Assembly: GCA_964495935.1 (NCBI GenBank)
Contig: CAZBXQ010000002.1
Coordinates: 84,815 to 148,814 of the forward strand
DNA length: 64,000 nt
Direction: 5' to 3'
DNA from: JAJYSO01 sp964495935
GTDB taxonomy: Bacteria > Bacteroidota > Bacteroidia > Flavobacteriales > Flavobacteriaceae
Shown: piece by piece, positions 8,333-16,098 of the stretch
Layout of the letters: each line of letters opens with the position of its first letter
Position numbering within the stretch: the stretch's first letter is position 1
The notes under the pieces: generated by a model
The model's database searches: none
What the model was told of the DNA's origin: nothing
The model's input: only the letters and a program-made list of their open reading frames with translations
Made by a program: the position numbers and the translations under genes

Positions 8333-9208
8333 ATGGATACAATTTTAATAGCCGATGGGGGCTCTACCAAATGTGACTGGATTGCTTTAAATTCTGCGGG
8401 AGAAGTTCTTTTTAAAACCCAAACTGCCGGGCTTAACCCCAGTATTCTCAGTACTCAAAAAATCCATAAACGAGTAGCCGAGAACGAAAAAATCGCTCAT
8501 ATTAAAGACGATGTAAAGCAAGTTAATTTTTACGGTGCCGGGTGTGGAACTTCAAAAAGTCAGGCCAAAATAAAACGATTTTTCAGAAACTATTTTACCG
8601 CTTCACAAACCGAGGTTCGGGGAGATCTTTTTGCCGCTTGTATGGCCGTTACCAGTACTCCGGGAATCGTCTGTATTCTGGGAACCGGTTCCAATTCTTG
8701 CTATTATGACGGCCGGGAATCGTTGACGCCCAATGCACCGGCAATGGGATATTCCCTGATGGATGAAGCCAGTGGAAATTATTTTGGAAAGGCTTTACTC
8801 AATGATTTTTTTTATAAACGAATGCCCGAACAGATAGCTCAAAAGTTCCAATCGACTTATGATCTGGATCCCCAAACAGTGCGTGATCATCTTTATCAAA
8901 AACCGAACCCCAATGTATATTTAGCGGGGTTTACTCCTTTCCTGTTTCAAGAGATTCCGCTTCCCGATTATCCCCAAAAACTATTGACGAAAGGATTGCG
9001 TCACTTTATAATAAATCGTGTTCTTCCCTATTCGCAAAGCCGGGAAGTTCCGGTTCATTTTGTTGGATCAATAGCCTTTTTTTCAAGCGATATCTTGTCT
9101 AAACTATTACAGGAATACCACTTAATCGAAGGAACCATCTTAAGACATCCTATCGAAGGCTTGGTGGAACGGATCCGCAAAAACATATCCGGAGATAAAG
9201 AATCTTGA
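8333..9208 (+). CDS. BadF/BadG/BcrA/BcrD-type ATPase, N-acetylglucosamine kinase-like
   Basis: An ASKHA-fold kinase of 291 residues. The N-terminal phosphate-1 loop is LIADGGSTKCDWI (residues 4-16), a second phosphate-binding loop is GILGTGSN-like ILGTGSNSCYYDG near residue 119, and GYSLMDEASGNYFGKALL near 141 matches the family's adenosine/substrate region. These features resemble eukaryotic-type GlcNAc kinases that phosphorylate amino sugars. The position next to pfkA-gapA fits a role in feeding sugars into glycolysis, but the exact sugar is not shown. It is separated from gapA by a terminator, so it has its own promoter. Confidence 0.8.
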   Translation: MDTILIADGGSTKCDWIALNSAGEVLFKTQTAGLNPSILSTQKIHKRVAENEKIAHIKDDVKQVNFYGAGCGTSKSQAKIKRFFRNYFTASQTEVRGDLFAACMAVTSTPGIVCILGTGSNSCYYDGRESLTPNAPAMGYSLMDEASGNYFGKALLNDFFYKRMPEQIAQKFQSTYDLDPQTVRDHLYQKPNPNVYLAGFTPFLFQEIPLPDYPQKLLTKGLRHFIINRVLPYSQSREVPVHFVGSIAFFSSDILSKLLQEYHLIEGTILRHPIEGLVERIRKNISGDKES

Positions 9209-9210
9209 TA

Positions 9211-9246
9211 AACGACCGTTCAGCTCAGCAGAACAGAGGGGTCGTT
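9211..9246. terminator. bidirectional terminator between convergent genes
   Basis: Between the BadF-type kinase and ppa, AACGACC (9211-9217) pairs with GGTCGTT (9240-9246), and an inner GTTC/GAAC stem extends it. T-rich sequence follows on the plus side. It probably serves both convergent transcripts. Confidence 0.55.
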
Positions 9247-9253
9247 CGTTCTA

Positions 9254-9790
9254 TTATTTATTAAATTTCTCGTTATAGCGGGTAATAGACTCGTTTATAA
9301 TTTTCAGGGCTGTATCTTTTCCCTGAAGCTTATCCACTTTTACCTCCTTTTCTTCAAGGGATTTATACAATTCAAAAAAGTTTAAAAGCTCGTCTCCAAA
9401 ATGCGGTGGCAGATCCTCTACCGAATCCACGTGAGCGACGCTCATATCATCATGGGCAACCGCAATAATCTTATCATCATCTTCTCCCGAATCTACCATA
9501 TGCATCACGCCGATAACCTTGGCCTCTACTAAACAAAGCGGTTGAATGGCCACTTGCGAAAGAACCAAAATATCAAGGGGATCATGATCTTCCCCCAGAG
9601 TTTGGGGAATAAACCCATAATTTTGAGGGTATATCATAGAAGAATACAAAACACGATCCAAACGAATCATACCGGTCTCTTTGTCCAACTCATATTTAGC
9701 TTTGCTATTCTTGGGTATTTCCACAATAGCTTCGACTATTTCTGGTGCATTTTCACCAATTTTGGCATCATGCCAAGGATTAAAACTCAT
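9254..9790 (-). CDS. ppa: inorganic pyrophosphatase, family I
   Basis: Hydrolyses pyrophosphate to drive biosynthetic reactions; Mg-dependent, cytoplasmic. The 178-residue product has the family I signature EDHDPLDILV near residue 67-76 (the D-x-D-P-x-D metal cluster), preceded by NYGFIPQTLG and an N-terminal VEIPKNSKAKYELDK substrate-binding segment. Family I enzymes are strongly inhibited by fluoride. It begins only 10 bp after crcB and shares that gene's riboswitch-bearing leader, which suggests that fluoride raises both exporter and target enzyme. Confidence 0.96.
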   Translation of the reverse strand: MSFNPWHDAKIGENAPEIVEAIVEIPKNSKAKYELDKETGMIRLDRVLYSSMIYPQNYGFIPQTLGEDHDPLDILVLSQVAIQPLCLVEAKVIGVMHMVDSGEDDDKIIAVAHDDMSVAHVDSVEDLPPHFGDELLNFFELYKSLEEKEVKVDKLQGKDTALKIINESITRYNEKFNK

Positions 9791-9800
9791 AACATGGTTT

Positions 9801-10172
9801 TTATTTGGTTAATAACAGACCGCCAAAGACGGCTATTATTCCAAGGGTTAAACTTCCTATTGTATAATAAATAAAGGGTTTATATGCTCCTGTCTGGAGC
9901 ATTTGGGCATTTTCAAAGGCAAACGTAGAAAAAGTAGTATATCCTCCACAAAATCCGGTTATTAAAAACAATCGCCAGTCGTTCGTAAAACCTTCATATC
10001 GCAAATATAATCCATAAATCGCGCCAATTAACAGGCATCCTACAACATTGGCTGTAAAAGTTCCCAAAACAGAGATGGAAGGCCAGTTTTTTTGTACTAA
10101 AAATCCTGTCAAATATCGACTTACACTACCTAAAAACCCACCTAAACCAATGATTAACAAATGTTTTCCCAT
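9801..10172 (-). CDS. crcB: fluoride efflux transporter CrcB/Fluc
   Basis: A small four-helix inner-membrane fluoride channel that works as a dual-topology dimer. The 123-residue protein has the family motifs GGFLGSVSRYLTGF near residue 11, GTFTANVVGCLLIG near 37 and TGFCGGYTTFSTFAFE near 73, the last being the conserved break that lines the pore. It is the first gene of a two-gene operon with ppa and lies directly downstream of a fluoride riboswitch, which independently supports the assignment. No Shine-Dalgarno sequence is seen. Confidence 0.95.
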   Translation of the reverse strand: MGKHLLIIGLGGFLGSVSRYLTGFLVQKNWPSISVLGTFTANVVGCLLIGAIYGLYLRYEGFTNDWRLFLITGFCGGYTTFSTFAFENAQMLQTGAYKPFIYYTIGSLTLGIIAVFGGLLLTK

Positions 10173-10193
10173 AAAAATAATATTTTTGTTTTA

Positions 10194-10240
10194 CAGGAGT
10201 CATCAGCTTAAAAGCGGTTCGGGGTGAACTCCATCACCTT
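10194..10240 (-). promoter_or_regulatory. fluoride riboswitch (crcB motif)
   Basis: Read on the minus strand, the leader of crcB matches the crcB RNA consensus: GGTGATGGAGTTCACC, a spacer with AACCGC, a short GCTTTTAAGC hairpin, then TGATGACTCCTG. P1 pairs GGTGA (10238-10234) with TCACC (10227-10223). The loop GGAGT (10232-10228) is complementary to ACTCC (10200-10196), which is the pseudoknot that organises the fluoride site. The aptamer ends 21 nt before the crcB ATG. No terminator is evident in between, so control may be at translation, but this is not certain. Confidence 0.93.
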
Positions 10241-10251
10241 TCTTAGCGATG

Positions 10252-10259
10252 CAAAAATA
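10252..10259 (-). promoter_or_regulatory. -7 promoter element of crcB-ppa
   Basis: TATTTTTG on the minus strand is an exact TAnnTTTG box. It predicts a transcript start a few bases before the riboswitch aptamer, so the aptamer would sit at the very 5' end of the mRNA. Confidence 0.6.
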
Positions 10260-10371
10260 TTACATTTTTATATTAAAAAAAAATATGATTTTCAATCCGT
10301 AATTTTCGGTATTCAGCCACCAATCAAGGAAGTTTTTCTTATCTTTAGTTCATAAACTTAACTTACTATTT

Positions 10372-10680
10372 ATGGATGTACATTTCAATTATGTTCATGT
10401 ATCCGCCAGTGAGCGGCTTGAACAGTTCACCAGAGAAAAGTTGAACAAGTTAGAAAACCATTATGATTTTATCGTCAATGCCGATGTTTATTTCAAAACG
10501 GAAAACTCAACAGCCAATGATCAGGGTCGGATTTGTGAAATAAGACTCAATATTCCGGGACCTGAAATTTTTGTTTCGGCCAATGAAGAAAATTTTGATA
10601 AGGCCATATATAAAAACATCAGCGATTTAAAACGGCAACTCCGAAAGCGAAAGGAGAAAATGAAATCTCATGTAAAATAA
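10372..10680 (+). CDS. hpf: ribosome hibernation promoting factor, short form
   Basis: Binds the 30S decoding region and promotes ribosome inactivation in stationary phase. The 102-residue product is the short HPF/RaiA type: N-terminal VHFNYVHVSASERLEQFTREKLNKLE, central ICEIRLNIPGPEIFVSA, and a basic C-terminal helix LKRQLRKRKEKMKSH. There is no long-form dimerisation domain. A near-consensus -7 element (TATCTTTA, 10340-10347) lies 24 bp upstream. It is monocistronic and ended by a hairpin. Confidence 0.92.
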   Translation: MDVHFNYVHVSASERLEQFTREKLNKLENHYDFIVNADVYFKTENSTANDQGRICEIRLNIPGPEIFVSANEENFDKAIYKNISDLKRQLRKRKEKMKSHVK

Positions 10681-10690
10681 GAAATCAATA

Positions 10691-10718
10691 AACAGCCGCT
10701 AACATTTTGGCGGCTGTT
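10691..10718 (+). terminator. hairpin after hpf
   Basis: A 9-bp perfect stem (AACAGCCGC at 10691-10699 with GCGGCTGTT at 10710-10718) and a 10-nt loop lie 11 bp after the hpf stop. The T-run is weak, so termination may be partial. Confidence 0.65.
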
Positions 10719-10809
10719 GTACTCTTCACCCATACCAATTTTCAGCTCTTCTCCTCTCCTTTAATAAAATTAAGTATATTTCCCGGAATTTTCTAAACGC
10801 TCAATAAAA

Positions 10810-11361
10810 ATGTGCCACCTCTATAAAAAAGTTTGTGATTCTCAGGTCGTGATTTCCGAATTAATGCTTCCCTCCCGCGCCAATTTTAATAATAAAATTC
10901 ACGGGGGCTATATTTTGTCCTTGATGGATCAAATCGCCTTTGCCTGTGCTTCTAAACACAGTGAAAATTATTGCGTCACCGCCAGTGTAGATACGGTTGA
11001 TTTTTTAAAACCCATAGAAATTGGAGAATTAGTAACTATGCGAGCATCGGTTAATTACGTCGGTAACAGTTCGATGGTCATCGGGATTCGCGTCGATGCC
11101 GAAGCCATTCAAACCGGAGAAAAAAAACATTGCAACTCTTCTTATTTTACCATGGTGGCCAAAAATAAGGCAAATGAAAATACAAAAGTGCCGGGGCTCA
11201 TTTTGACCTCCCAAAAAGAAATTGAACGTTTCGTTCGGGGGTTGACCCGACACGAAATGAAAAGACAATATAAATCTGAATTTGAAAGTATAGATTTTAC
11301 AGCCCCCGGTTTAATGGAACGCCTAACGGAATTTCGCGTACAATTAGAACTGGAGGAATAG
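10810..11361 (+). CDS. acyl-CoA thioesterase, hotdog fold (YciA/BACH-like)
   Basis: Hydrolyses acyl-CoA esters to free acid and CoA. The 183-residue protein has a single hotdog domain with the conserved NKIHGGYILSLMDQIAFACASKHS segment near residues 28-50 that holds the active-site region, followed by TASVDTVDFLKPIEIGE and a nucleotide-contact strand. The C-terminal 50 residues are a charged extension. It precedes a small lipoprotein (31 bp gap) and the acyl-CoA synthetase at 11893 that makes acyl-CoA, so the locus combines both directions of acyl-CoA metabolism. The chain length preference is unknown. Confidence 0.85.
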   Translation: MCHLYKKVCDSQVVISELMLPSRANFNNKIHGGYILSLMDQIAFACASKHSENYCVTASVDTVDFLKPIEIGELVTMRASVNYVGNSSMVIGIRVDAEAIQTGEKKHCNSSYFTMVAKNKANENTKVPGLILTSQKEIERFVRGLTRHEMKRQYKSEFESIDFTAPGLMERLTEFRVQLELEE

Positions 11362-11392
11362 TATTTACAACTTTTTTTTAATCCTATTTATA

Positions 11393-11785
11393 ATGAAAAA
11401 AATTTTACCTGCAGCAGCTATATTCCTGACGCTAATCCTCAGCTCGTGCTCCAATAATCTGGTGGATACCTGGACCATTGACAAGTATGAAATTATCAGA
11501 GAAGACGGCAAAGATTCCAGCCATAGCAATATCGGAACGATTACTTTTGAAAAGGACGGAAAGGGCCACAACAACTATCGAATTATCGAAAAAAACCTGG
11601 ATAACAAATCCTCGTTCGAATGGACTCAGGACGATAATTCGGTTTTAATCAAACCCTTAAAAAGCTCGGGGGAATCAATTTTTACCAAGGCCTGGATTAA
11701 AGTGGAAGATCATCCCAAAAAGAAAGTTTGGAAATCAACAAACGGAGAATACGAAATTGAAATTCTTGTCCTTAGTCGTCAATAA
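11393..11785 (+). CDS. small lipocalin-like lipoprotein
   Basis: A 130-residue exported protein. A hydrophobic signal peptide ends in the lipobox LSSC (Cys about 19), giving a lipid-anchored mature protein of about 110 residues. The mature part has LVDTWTIDKYEI and GTITFEKDGKGHNNYRI, a pattern seen in small lipocalin-like Bacteroidota lipoproteins that open with a strand around a conserved Trp. No enzymatic motif is visible. It lies between the thioesterase and the acyl-CoA synthetase; a link to lipid handling is only suggested by position. Confidence 0.7.
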   Translation: MKKILPAAAIFLTLILSSCSNNLVDTWTIDKYEIIREDGKDSSHSNIGTITFEKDGKGHNNYRIIEKNLDNKSSFEWTQDDNSVLIKPLKSSGESIFTKAWIKVEDHPKKKVWKSTNGEYEIEILVLSRQ

Positions 11786-11892
11786 CACTTCTACAGGATT
11801 GTCATAATCTCAAGTGATGCCGCAAATTATTCCCACTTTGTTATAAAATAAGCGGGATATTGATTAATTTGCAAGAAACATTCACTTTCTAC

Positions 11893-13671
11893 ATGAACAA
11901 GCCTACCCGAATATTTGATATTGCTTTTTATCAGCTGGACAATCACCCCTTAGCGAAAGCACTGGCGACCAAACGGAACGGCAAGTGGAATTTTTTGTCC
12001 ACAAAAGCATATATAGCAAAGTTTAATCAATTAAGTCGGGGATTATTAAAACTGGGAATTCAACCCAACGATAAAATAGCAGTCGTTACCACGTCAAATA
12101 TCTCAGAATGGAATATATTGGATATGGCGGTACTGCAAATTGGCGCACAAAATGTTCCTATTTACCCTACCAATACGATCGATGCCTATCACTACGTATT
12201 AAATCACAGTGAAGCAAAATATGTATTTATTTCGGACGAGGAGACGTTACAAAAAGTAAACGCAGCCAAGAAAGGCACCCAAATAAAAGAAGTTTACGGA
12301 TTTGTCGATATAGCAGGCTGTAAGAATTGGGAGGAAGTCCTAAAAATGGGAGAAGAGGAGACCCTGCAAACCCGGGTAGAAGAACTTCGGCGTCAAGTAA
12401 AGCCTGAAGATTTAGCTACTCTTATTTATACCTCGGGAACTACAGGCACGCCCAAGGGAGTAATGTTAACCCATAACAACCTGGTGAGTAATGTAATCGA
12501 CAGTGCCACCAAAGTGCCTTTTGAAACCGGAACGCAAGTAGCTCTGAGTTTGTTACCCCTTTGTCACGTTTTTGAACGAATGTTGATTTATCTGTATCAA
12601 TATTTCTCGATTTCTGTGTATTACGCAGAGTCCATCGATGCTGTTGCCGATAACTTAAAAGAAGTTCAGCCCACTTTTATAACGGTGGTTCCCCGCGTTT
12701 TAGAAAAAGCCTATGCCAGTTTTACAAAAAAAGGAAATGCCATGACCGGCCTTAAACACAAGCTGTTTTTATGGGCTGTTTCCCTGGCCAAGAAATATGA
12801 ACCTTTCGGGGAGATGTCGGGTTGGTATAAATTTAAATTGAAAATTGCCAATGCGCTGGTGCTCTCCAAATGGAAGGAAGGAATGGGAGGTCGAATTGAG
12901 TTAGCCGTATCCGGAAGTTCTGCTCTTTCGCCCGAATTAGCACGGATCTATGCCGCCGCCGGGATGACCGTCATAGAAGGTTATGGATTAACAGAGACCT
13001 CTCCGGTGATTTCGGTAAATACAACGAATAAGGAGGATTACAAGTTGGGAACAGTAGGAAAAACAATTCCTCACGTGAAAGTAAAAATAGCCAAAGACGG
13101 TGAAATCTTAGTCAAAGGTCCCAACGTGATGAATGGATATTTTAAAGATGAGGAGAAAACAAAAGCTGCTTTTGATGCCGAAGGGTATTTCAAAACCGGA
13201 GACATGGGGGAAATTGATAATGATGGATTTTTAAAAATAACCGGAAGAAAAAAACAAATGTTTAAGACATCCGGAGGAAAATATATCGTTCCGGAACGCC
13301 TTGAAGGAGAATTGGAAAAATCACAATTTATTGAACACGCCATTGTCGTAGGAGAAGGAAAAAAGATGCCCTCCGCCCTTATTCAATTAGACTTTGCCTT
13401 TATTGAGTCTTGGGCCAAACGCAAAGGTATTGCTATGGATTTTAAAGATTTGGAATCCGTTTGTAAAAATGAAAAACTAATCGCACGAATCCAACAAGAA
13501 GTCAATACCGCCAATCAAGGCTTCGGGCACTGGGAGCAAGTCAAGGCGTTTAGATTAACACCCGGAGAGTGGAGTATTGAAGGAGGAGAATTAACACCTA
13601 CCTTAAAAATTAAACGTAAAAACGTACTTGACAAGTATAAGGATTTATACGAAGAGATGTACAAGGAGTAG
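11893..13671 (+). CDS. long-chain acyl-CoA synthetase (AMP-forming)
   Basis: Activates fatty acids to acyl-CoA through an acyl-adenylate. The 592-residue protein has the AMP-binding P-loop-like motif LIYTSGTTGTPKGVMLTH near residue 188, the acyl/adenine region GYGLTETSPVIS near 371, and the C-terminal GYFKTGDMGEIDNDGFLKITGRKK hinge. An upstream ATG at 11860 is in frame, but the start at 11893 (MNKPTRIFD) is preferred because it matches the usual family N-terminus and because a -7-like box (TTAATTTG) lies between the two ATGs. It is convergent with the TIGR01777 epimerase. Confidence 0.92.
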   Translation: MNKPTRIFDIAFYQLDNHPLAKALATKRNGKWNFLSTKAYIAKFNQLSRGLLKLGIQPNDKIAVVTTSNISEWNILDMAVLQIGAQNVPIYPTNTIDAYHYVLNHSEAKYVFISDEETLQKVNAAKKGTQIKEVYGFVDIAGCKNWEEVLKMGEEETLQTRVEELRRQVKPEDLATLIYTSGTTGTPKGVMLTHNNLVSNVIDSATKVPFETGTQVALSLLPLCHVFERMLIYLYQYFSISVYYAESIDAVADNLKEVQPTFITVVPRVLEKAYASFTKKGNAMTGLKHKLFLWAVSLAKKYEPFGEMSGWYKFKLKIANALVLSKWKEGMGGRIELAVSGSSALSPELARIYAAAGMTVIEGYGLTETSPVISVNTTNKEDYKLGTVGKTIPHVKVKIAKDGEILVKGPNVMNGYFKDEEKTKAAFDAEGYFKTGDMGEIDNDGFLKITGRKKQMFKTSGGKYIVPERLEGELEKSQFIEHAIVVGEGKKMPSALIQLDFAFIESWAKRKGIAMDFKDLESVCKNEKLIARIQQEVNTANQGFGHWEQVKAFRLTPGEWSIEGGELTPTLKIKRKNVLDKYKDLYEEMYKE

Positions 13672-13682
13672 AATGTACTCGG

Positions 13683-14594
13683 TCAATTGTTCTGCAATAA
13701 ATCATTCAAGGCCTTATCGATTTGCGTATATCTAAAAATAAAATGAGATTGTTCTAATTTCTCGCTTACAACCAATTGACTTGACAATATCATTGTAGCC
13801 ATCTCTCCCAATGTCATTTTTAATACAGAAGCAGGAACCGGAGGAAGAAGCATAGGCCGATGCAGTACTTTAGCGATACTTTTTAATAAATAACGCTGTT
13901 TAACGGGGTTGGGAGCTACACCATTAAAAACGCCTTCCATCTGATTGTTGAGCAAATACAGAAATAATTCCGTCAAATCTTCAATATGAATCCACGACTG
14001 CCACTGTTTTCCACTCCCCAGACAAGCCCCCATATAGCCGTTTATCGTTTTTTTAAGCAGAGTCAGTAGCCCCCCGTCCGGTGCCAAAACGAGACCGATT
14101 CGGACTTTGGTCACATCAACTCCCAATTCTTCAAACCGATCGGCAGTATATTCCCATTCCCGGGCCACCTGCCCCAGGAAATCGTCTGATCGCTCCGGCG
14201 ATTTTTCAGTATAAAGGCGGGATAATGAACTGGGATAAATACCGATGGCACTGGCCGACAAAAATTGGGTAACCTCGTGATTATTTTTAGCCAGTAAGGT
14301 ATAAAGAAGCTCACCGGTTTGCTTACGGCTGGATCGAATAGCGGCTTTTTGCTTACGCGTCCAGCGTTTGGAAACCCGGGCTCCCGCCAAATGAACAATT
14401 TTATTTACCCCAGCGAGACATTCTTCATCAATTTCTCCTGTTTTTGGATTCCAGTAAAAGCCCTTGCATTGTGACTCCTGTATAATTTGTTTGGGTCTCC
14501 GAGTCAGGTAGTGAATGCTAATCCCCCGGTCTTCACACAACCGCTTGAGATGGCTCCCAATCAATCCGGTCATTCCCGTTATTAAGATCTTCAT
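13683..14594 (-). CDS. TIGR01777 family NAD(P)-dependent epimerase-like oxidoreductase
   Basis: An extended short-chain dehydrogenase/epimerase fold of 303 residues. The N-terminal ITGMTGLIGSHL is the Rossmann glycine-rich loop (residues 4-15); the YfcH/TIGR01777 branch is indicated by VHLAGARVSKRWTRKQKAAIRSSR near residue 66, LSASAIGIYP near 112, and the C-terminal DUF1731-like segment LLPPVPASVLKMTLGEMATMILSSQLV. The biochemical role of this family is not established. It is monocistronic and convergent with the acyl-CoA synthetase (11 bp apart). Confidence 0.9.
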   Translation of the reverse strand: MKILITGMTGLIGSHLKRLCEDRGISIHYLTRRPKQIIQESQCKGFYWNPKTGEIDEECLAGVNKIVHLAGARVSKRWTRKQKAAIRSSRKQTGELLYTLLAKNNHEVTQFLSASAIGIYPSSLSRLYTEKSPERSDDFLGQVAREWEYTADRFEELGVDVTKVRIGLVLAPDGGLLTLLKKTINGYMGACLGSGKQWQSWIHIEDLTELFLYLLNNQMEGVFNGVAPNPVKQRYLLKSIAKVLHRPMLLPPVPASVLKMTLGEMATMILSSQLVVSEKLEQSHFIFRYTQIDKALNDLLQNN

Positions 14595-14949
14595 TTTGTT
14601 CCCCCTTCTATCCCCTCAAAGTTCCTCAAAATAACAGTAAGCTTCGATTCGTTTAATAGGAATTTAACGGCATTCCCAAAAGATGGCCACCCCTTTTGAA
14701 TGAGCATGATGGAACCCGACATCAGATAATAAAAGTCGTTTATAATTTTAGAACACGAAAAATTATCCTCGATTTTAACCGGAAGTTGGGAAAGAATTTA
14801 TAGAATCGCATCAAAGTCCCATAAATAGAGCGTTATGAATATCCACGGAGCGGTATAAAGGGGTAAAAATCCCCCCGTATAAAACCTGAAAAAAAAGCAG
14901 ATGATAATTCCACCTCCTTCATCTGTAGAAGTTTTCTACGATTTGGGTA
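14595..14949. other. non-coding interval of 355 bp
   Basis: No open reading frame with coding character is visible. The left part should carry the promoter of the TIGR01777 gene (transcribed leftward) and the right end holds a terminator for the gene at 14950. Nothing else is recognised. Confidence 0.5.
14889..14925 (-). terminator. terminator of the T9SS cargo gene
   Basis: On the minus strand CAGATGA (14925-14919) pairs with TCATCTG (14904-14898) across a 14-nt loop and is followed, after one base, by an eight-T run. Confidence 0.75.
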
Positions 14950-15687
14950 TTAATCCACAACGATTTTTTGTGTTTTAACCAGCCCCTGTTGATTTTGGAA
15001 GCGTACGATATAGATTTGAGAGGAGAGATCAGAAATATCAATTTGATATCGCCCGGACTGGAGGGTTTCCTGTTTTACTTCTCGGCCGATTAAATTAAAA
15101 ATCTGAAAATGAAGGGGTTCTTCTGCAATCAGTGTCAAATTCCCGTCGCGTATAATGGTTCGCGGAAGACGCACTTGTACCTCTTGTTTTATGTTTTTCG
15201 CTTCTTGCGGATGTTCATATTCATAGGTAAACTCCAGACTTTCCAATACCCTCGCAGTCGGCGGATCAATTTGTTGAAATTCAATTTTATAGACGATGTT
15301 CTCATCGGGATCCTCTCCTCGCTCCCTTTGATTCCACAGCCGGTTGAGCCCTTCATCAAAAATAGCCCGAGGCGGAATTTCATAAAATCCGTTTTCATTT
15401 CCGGGATACACAGCCCCTTCTTGAATTTCTTTGTGACATTCTCCTCCAAAACAAAGTTCAAAATCCCGGCCATCGGTATTTTCAAGTGCTGTTATTTTTA
15501 TCCGAACCGCAATCGCTTCTGCCGCGTCATTCACTATACTGAACCGCAGATCGGAACCCTTTTCTTCAAGGGTTCTTGTTTTAATTTTATCACCATTTTC
15601 AATCCGACCAATAGAAGTCTCCAGCGAAAACTGAGCTTGAACTACAAAACTGATAAGAAAGAAGAAAAAGAAAGTAATTTTGTTCAT
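14950..15687 (-). CDS. secreted protein with T9SS type A sorting domain
   Basis: A 245-residue exported protein. The signal peptide is MNKITFFFFFLISFVVQAQ. The middle, residues about 20-165, is a predicted beta-rich domain with two cysteines close together (CFGGEC) and no recognisable catalytic motif. The last 70 residues fit the type IX secretion C-terminal domain: FQIFNLIGREVKQETLQSG followed by IDISDLSSQIYIVRF and a terminal KTQKIVVD strand. It should therefore be delivered across the outer membrane and released or anchored at the surface. It has its own terminator; function is unknown. Confidence 0.8.
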   Translation of the reverse strand: MNKITFFFFFLISFVVQAQFSLETSIGRIENGDKIKTRTLEEKGSDLRFSIVNDAAEAIAVRIKITALENTDGRDFELCFGGECHKEIQEGAVYPGNENGFYEIPPRAIFDEGLNRLWNQRERGEDPDENIVYKIEFQQIDPPTARVLESLEFTYEYEHPQEAKNIKQEVQVRLPRTIIRDGNLTLIAEEPLHFQIFNLIGREVKQETLQSGRYQIDISDLSSQIYIVRFQNQQGLVKTQKIVVD

Positions 15688-16098
15688 TCAATAAATTGCC
15701 TGTTTTTAACGTTTTTTAATTATATGCCTACTCTTCATTATCACCTGCAAACAAAATACCAAATTTTTTTGGAAGTAAGGCTCACTTTTATACACAAACT
15801 TCCATGAATCAATCAAATATAAATGAATTAGTTTTTATAAGGTTAAATTAAAATGGATTTATGAAAATATTAATAATTATCAAATATAATCTAATTTTCA
15901 ATAGATTTAAACATAGATGATTTCCATATTACAAAAGGTACAGATAATTATTCCCATTTTGGTCCGGAAAAGTATAATTTCAAAAACCATAACTTCCCGG
16001 TTATTGTAAGAACCGGTAGGGTTTCCGTTAAACTAATGGGGGTGGCATAAAACTCTTTTCACGGTTTTTATTACTTTTGTGGGCAAAACACAAAAGAT
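15688..16098. other. divergent regulatory interval of 411 bp
   Basis: AT-rich spacer between the T9SS cargo gene and the M1 peptidase. Two exact minus-strand -7 boxes (TATATTTG) occur at 15814-15821 and 15881-15888 and could drive the leftward gene; the rightward promoter is listed separately. No repeat or RNA motif is seen. Confidence 0.5.
16072..16079 (+). promoter_or_regulatory. -7 promoter element of the M1 peptidase gene
   Basis: TACTTTTG is an exact TAnnTTTG box ending 19 bp before the ATG, implying a leader of roughly 12 nt. Confidence 0.6.

Noticed and set aside
8188..8370. 60-codon minus-strand frame after gapA
   Set aside because: It overlaps the strong terminator and the start of the BadF-type kinase gene.
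15109..15807. 232-codon plus-strand frame opposite the T9SS cargo gene
   Set aside because: It is antisense to a protein with a signal peptide and a clear sorting domain, and has no coherent features of its own.
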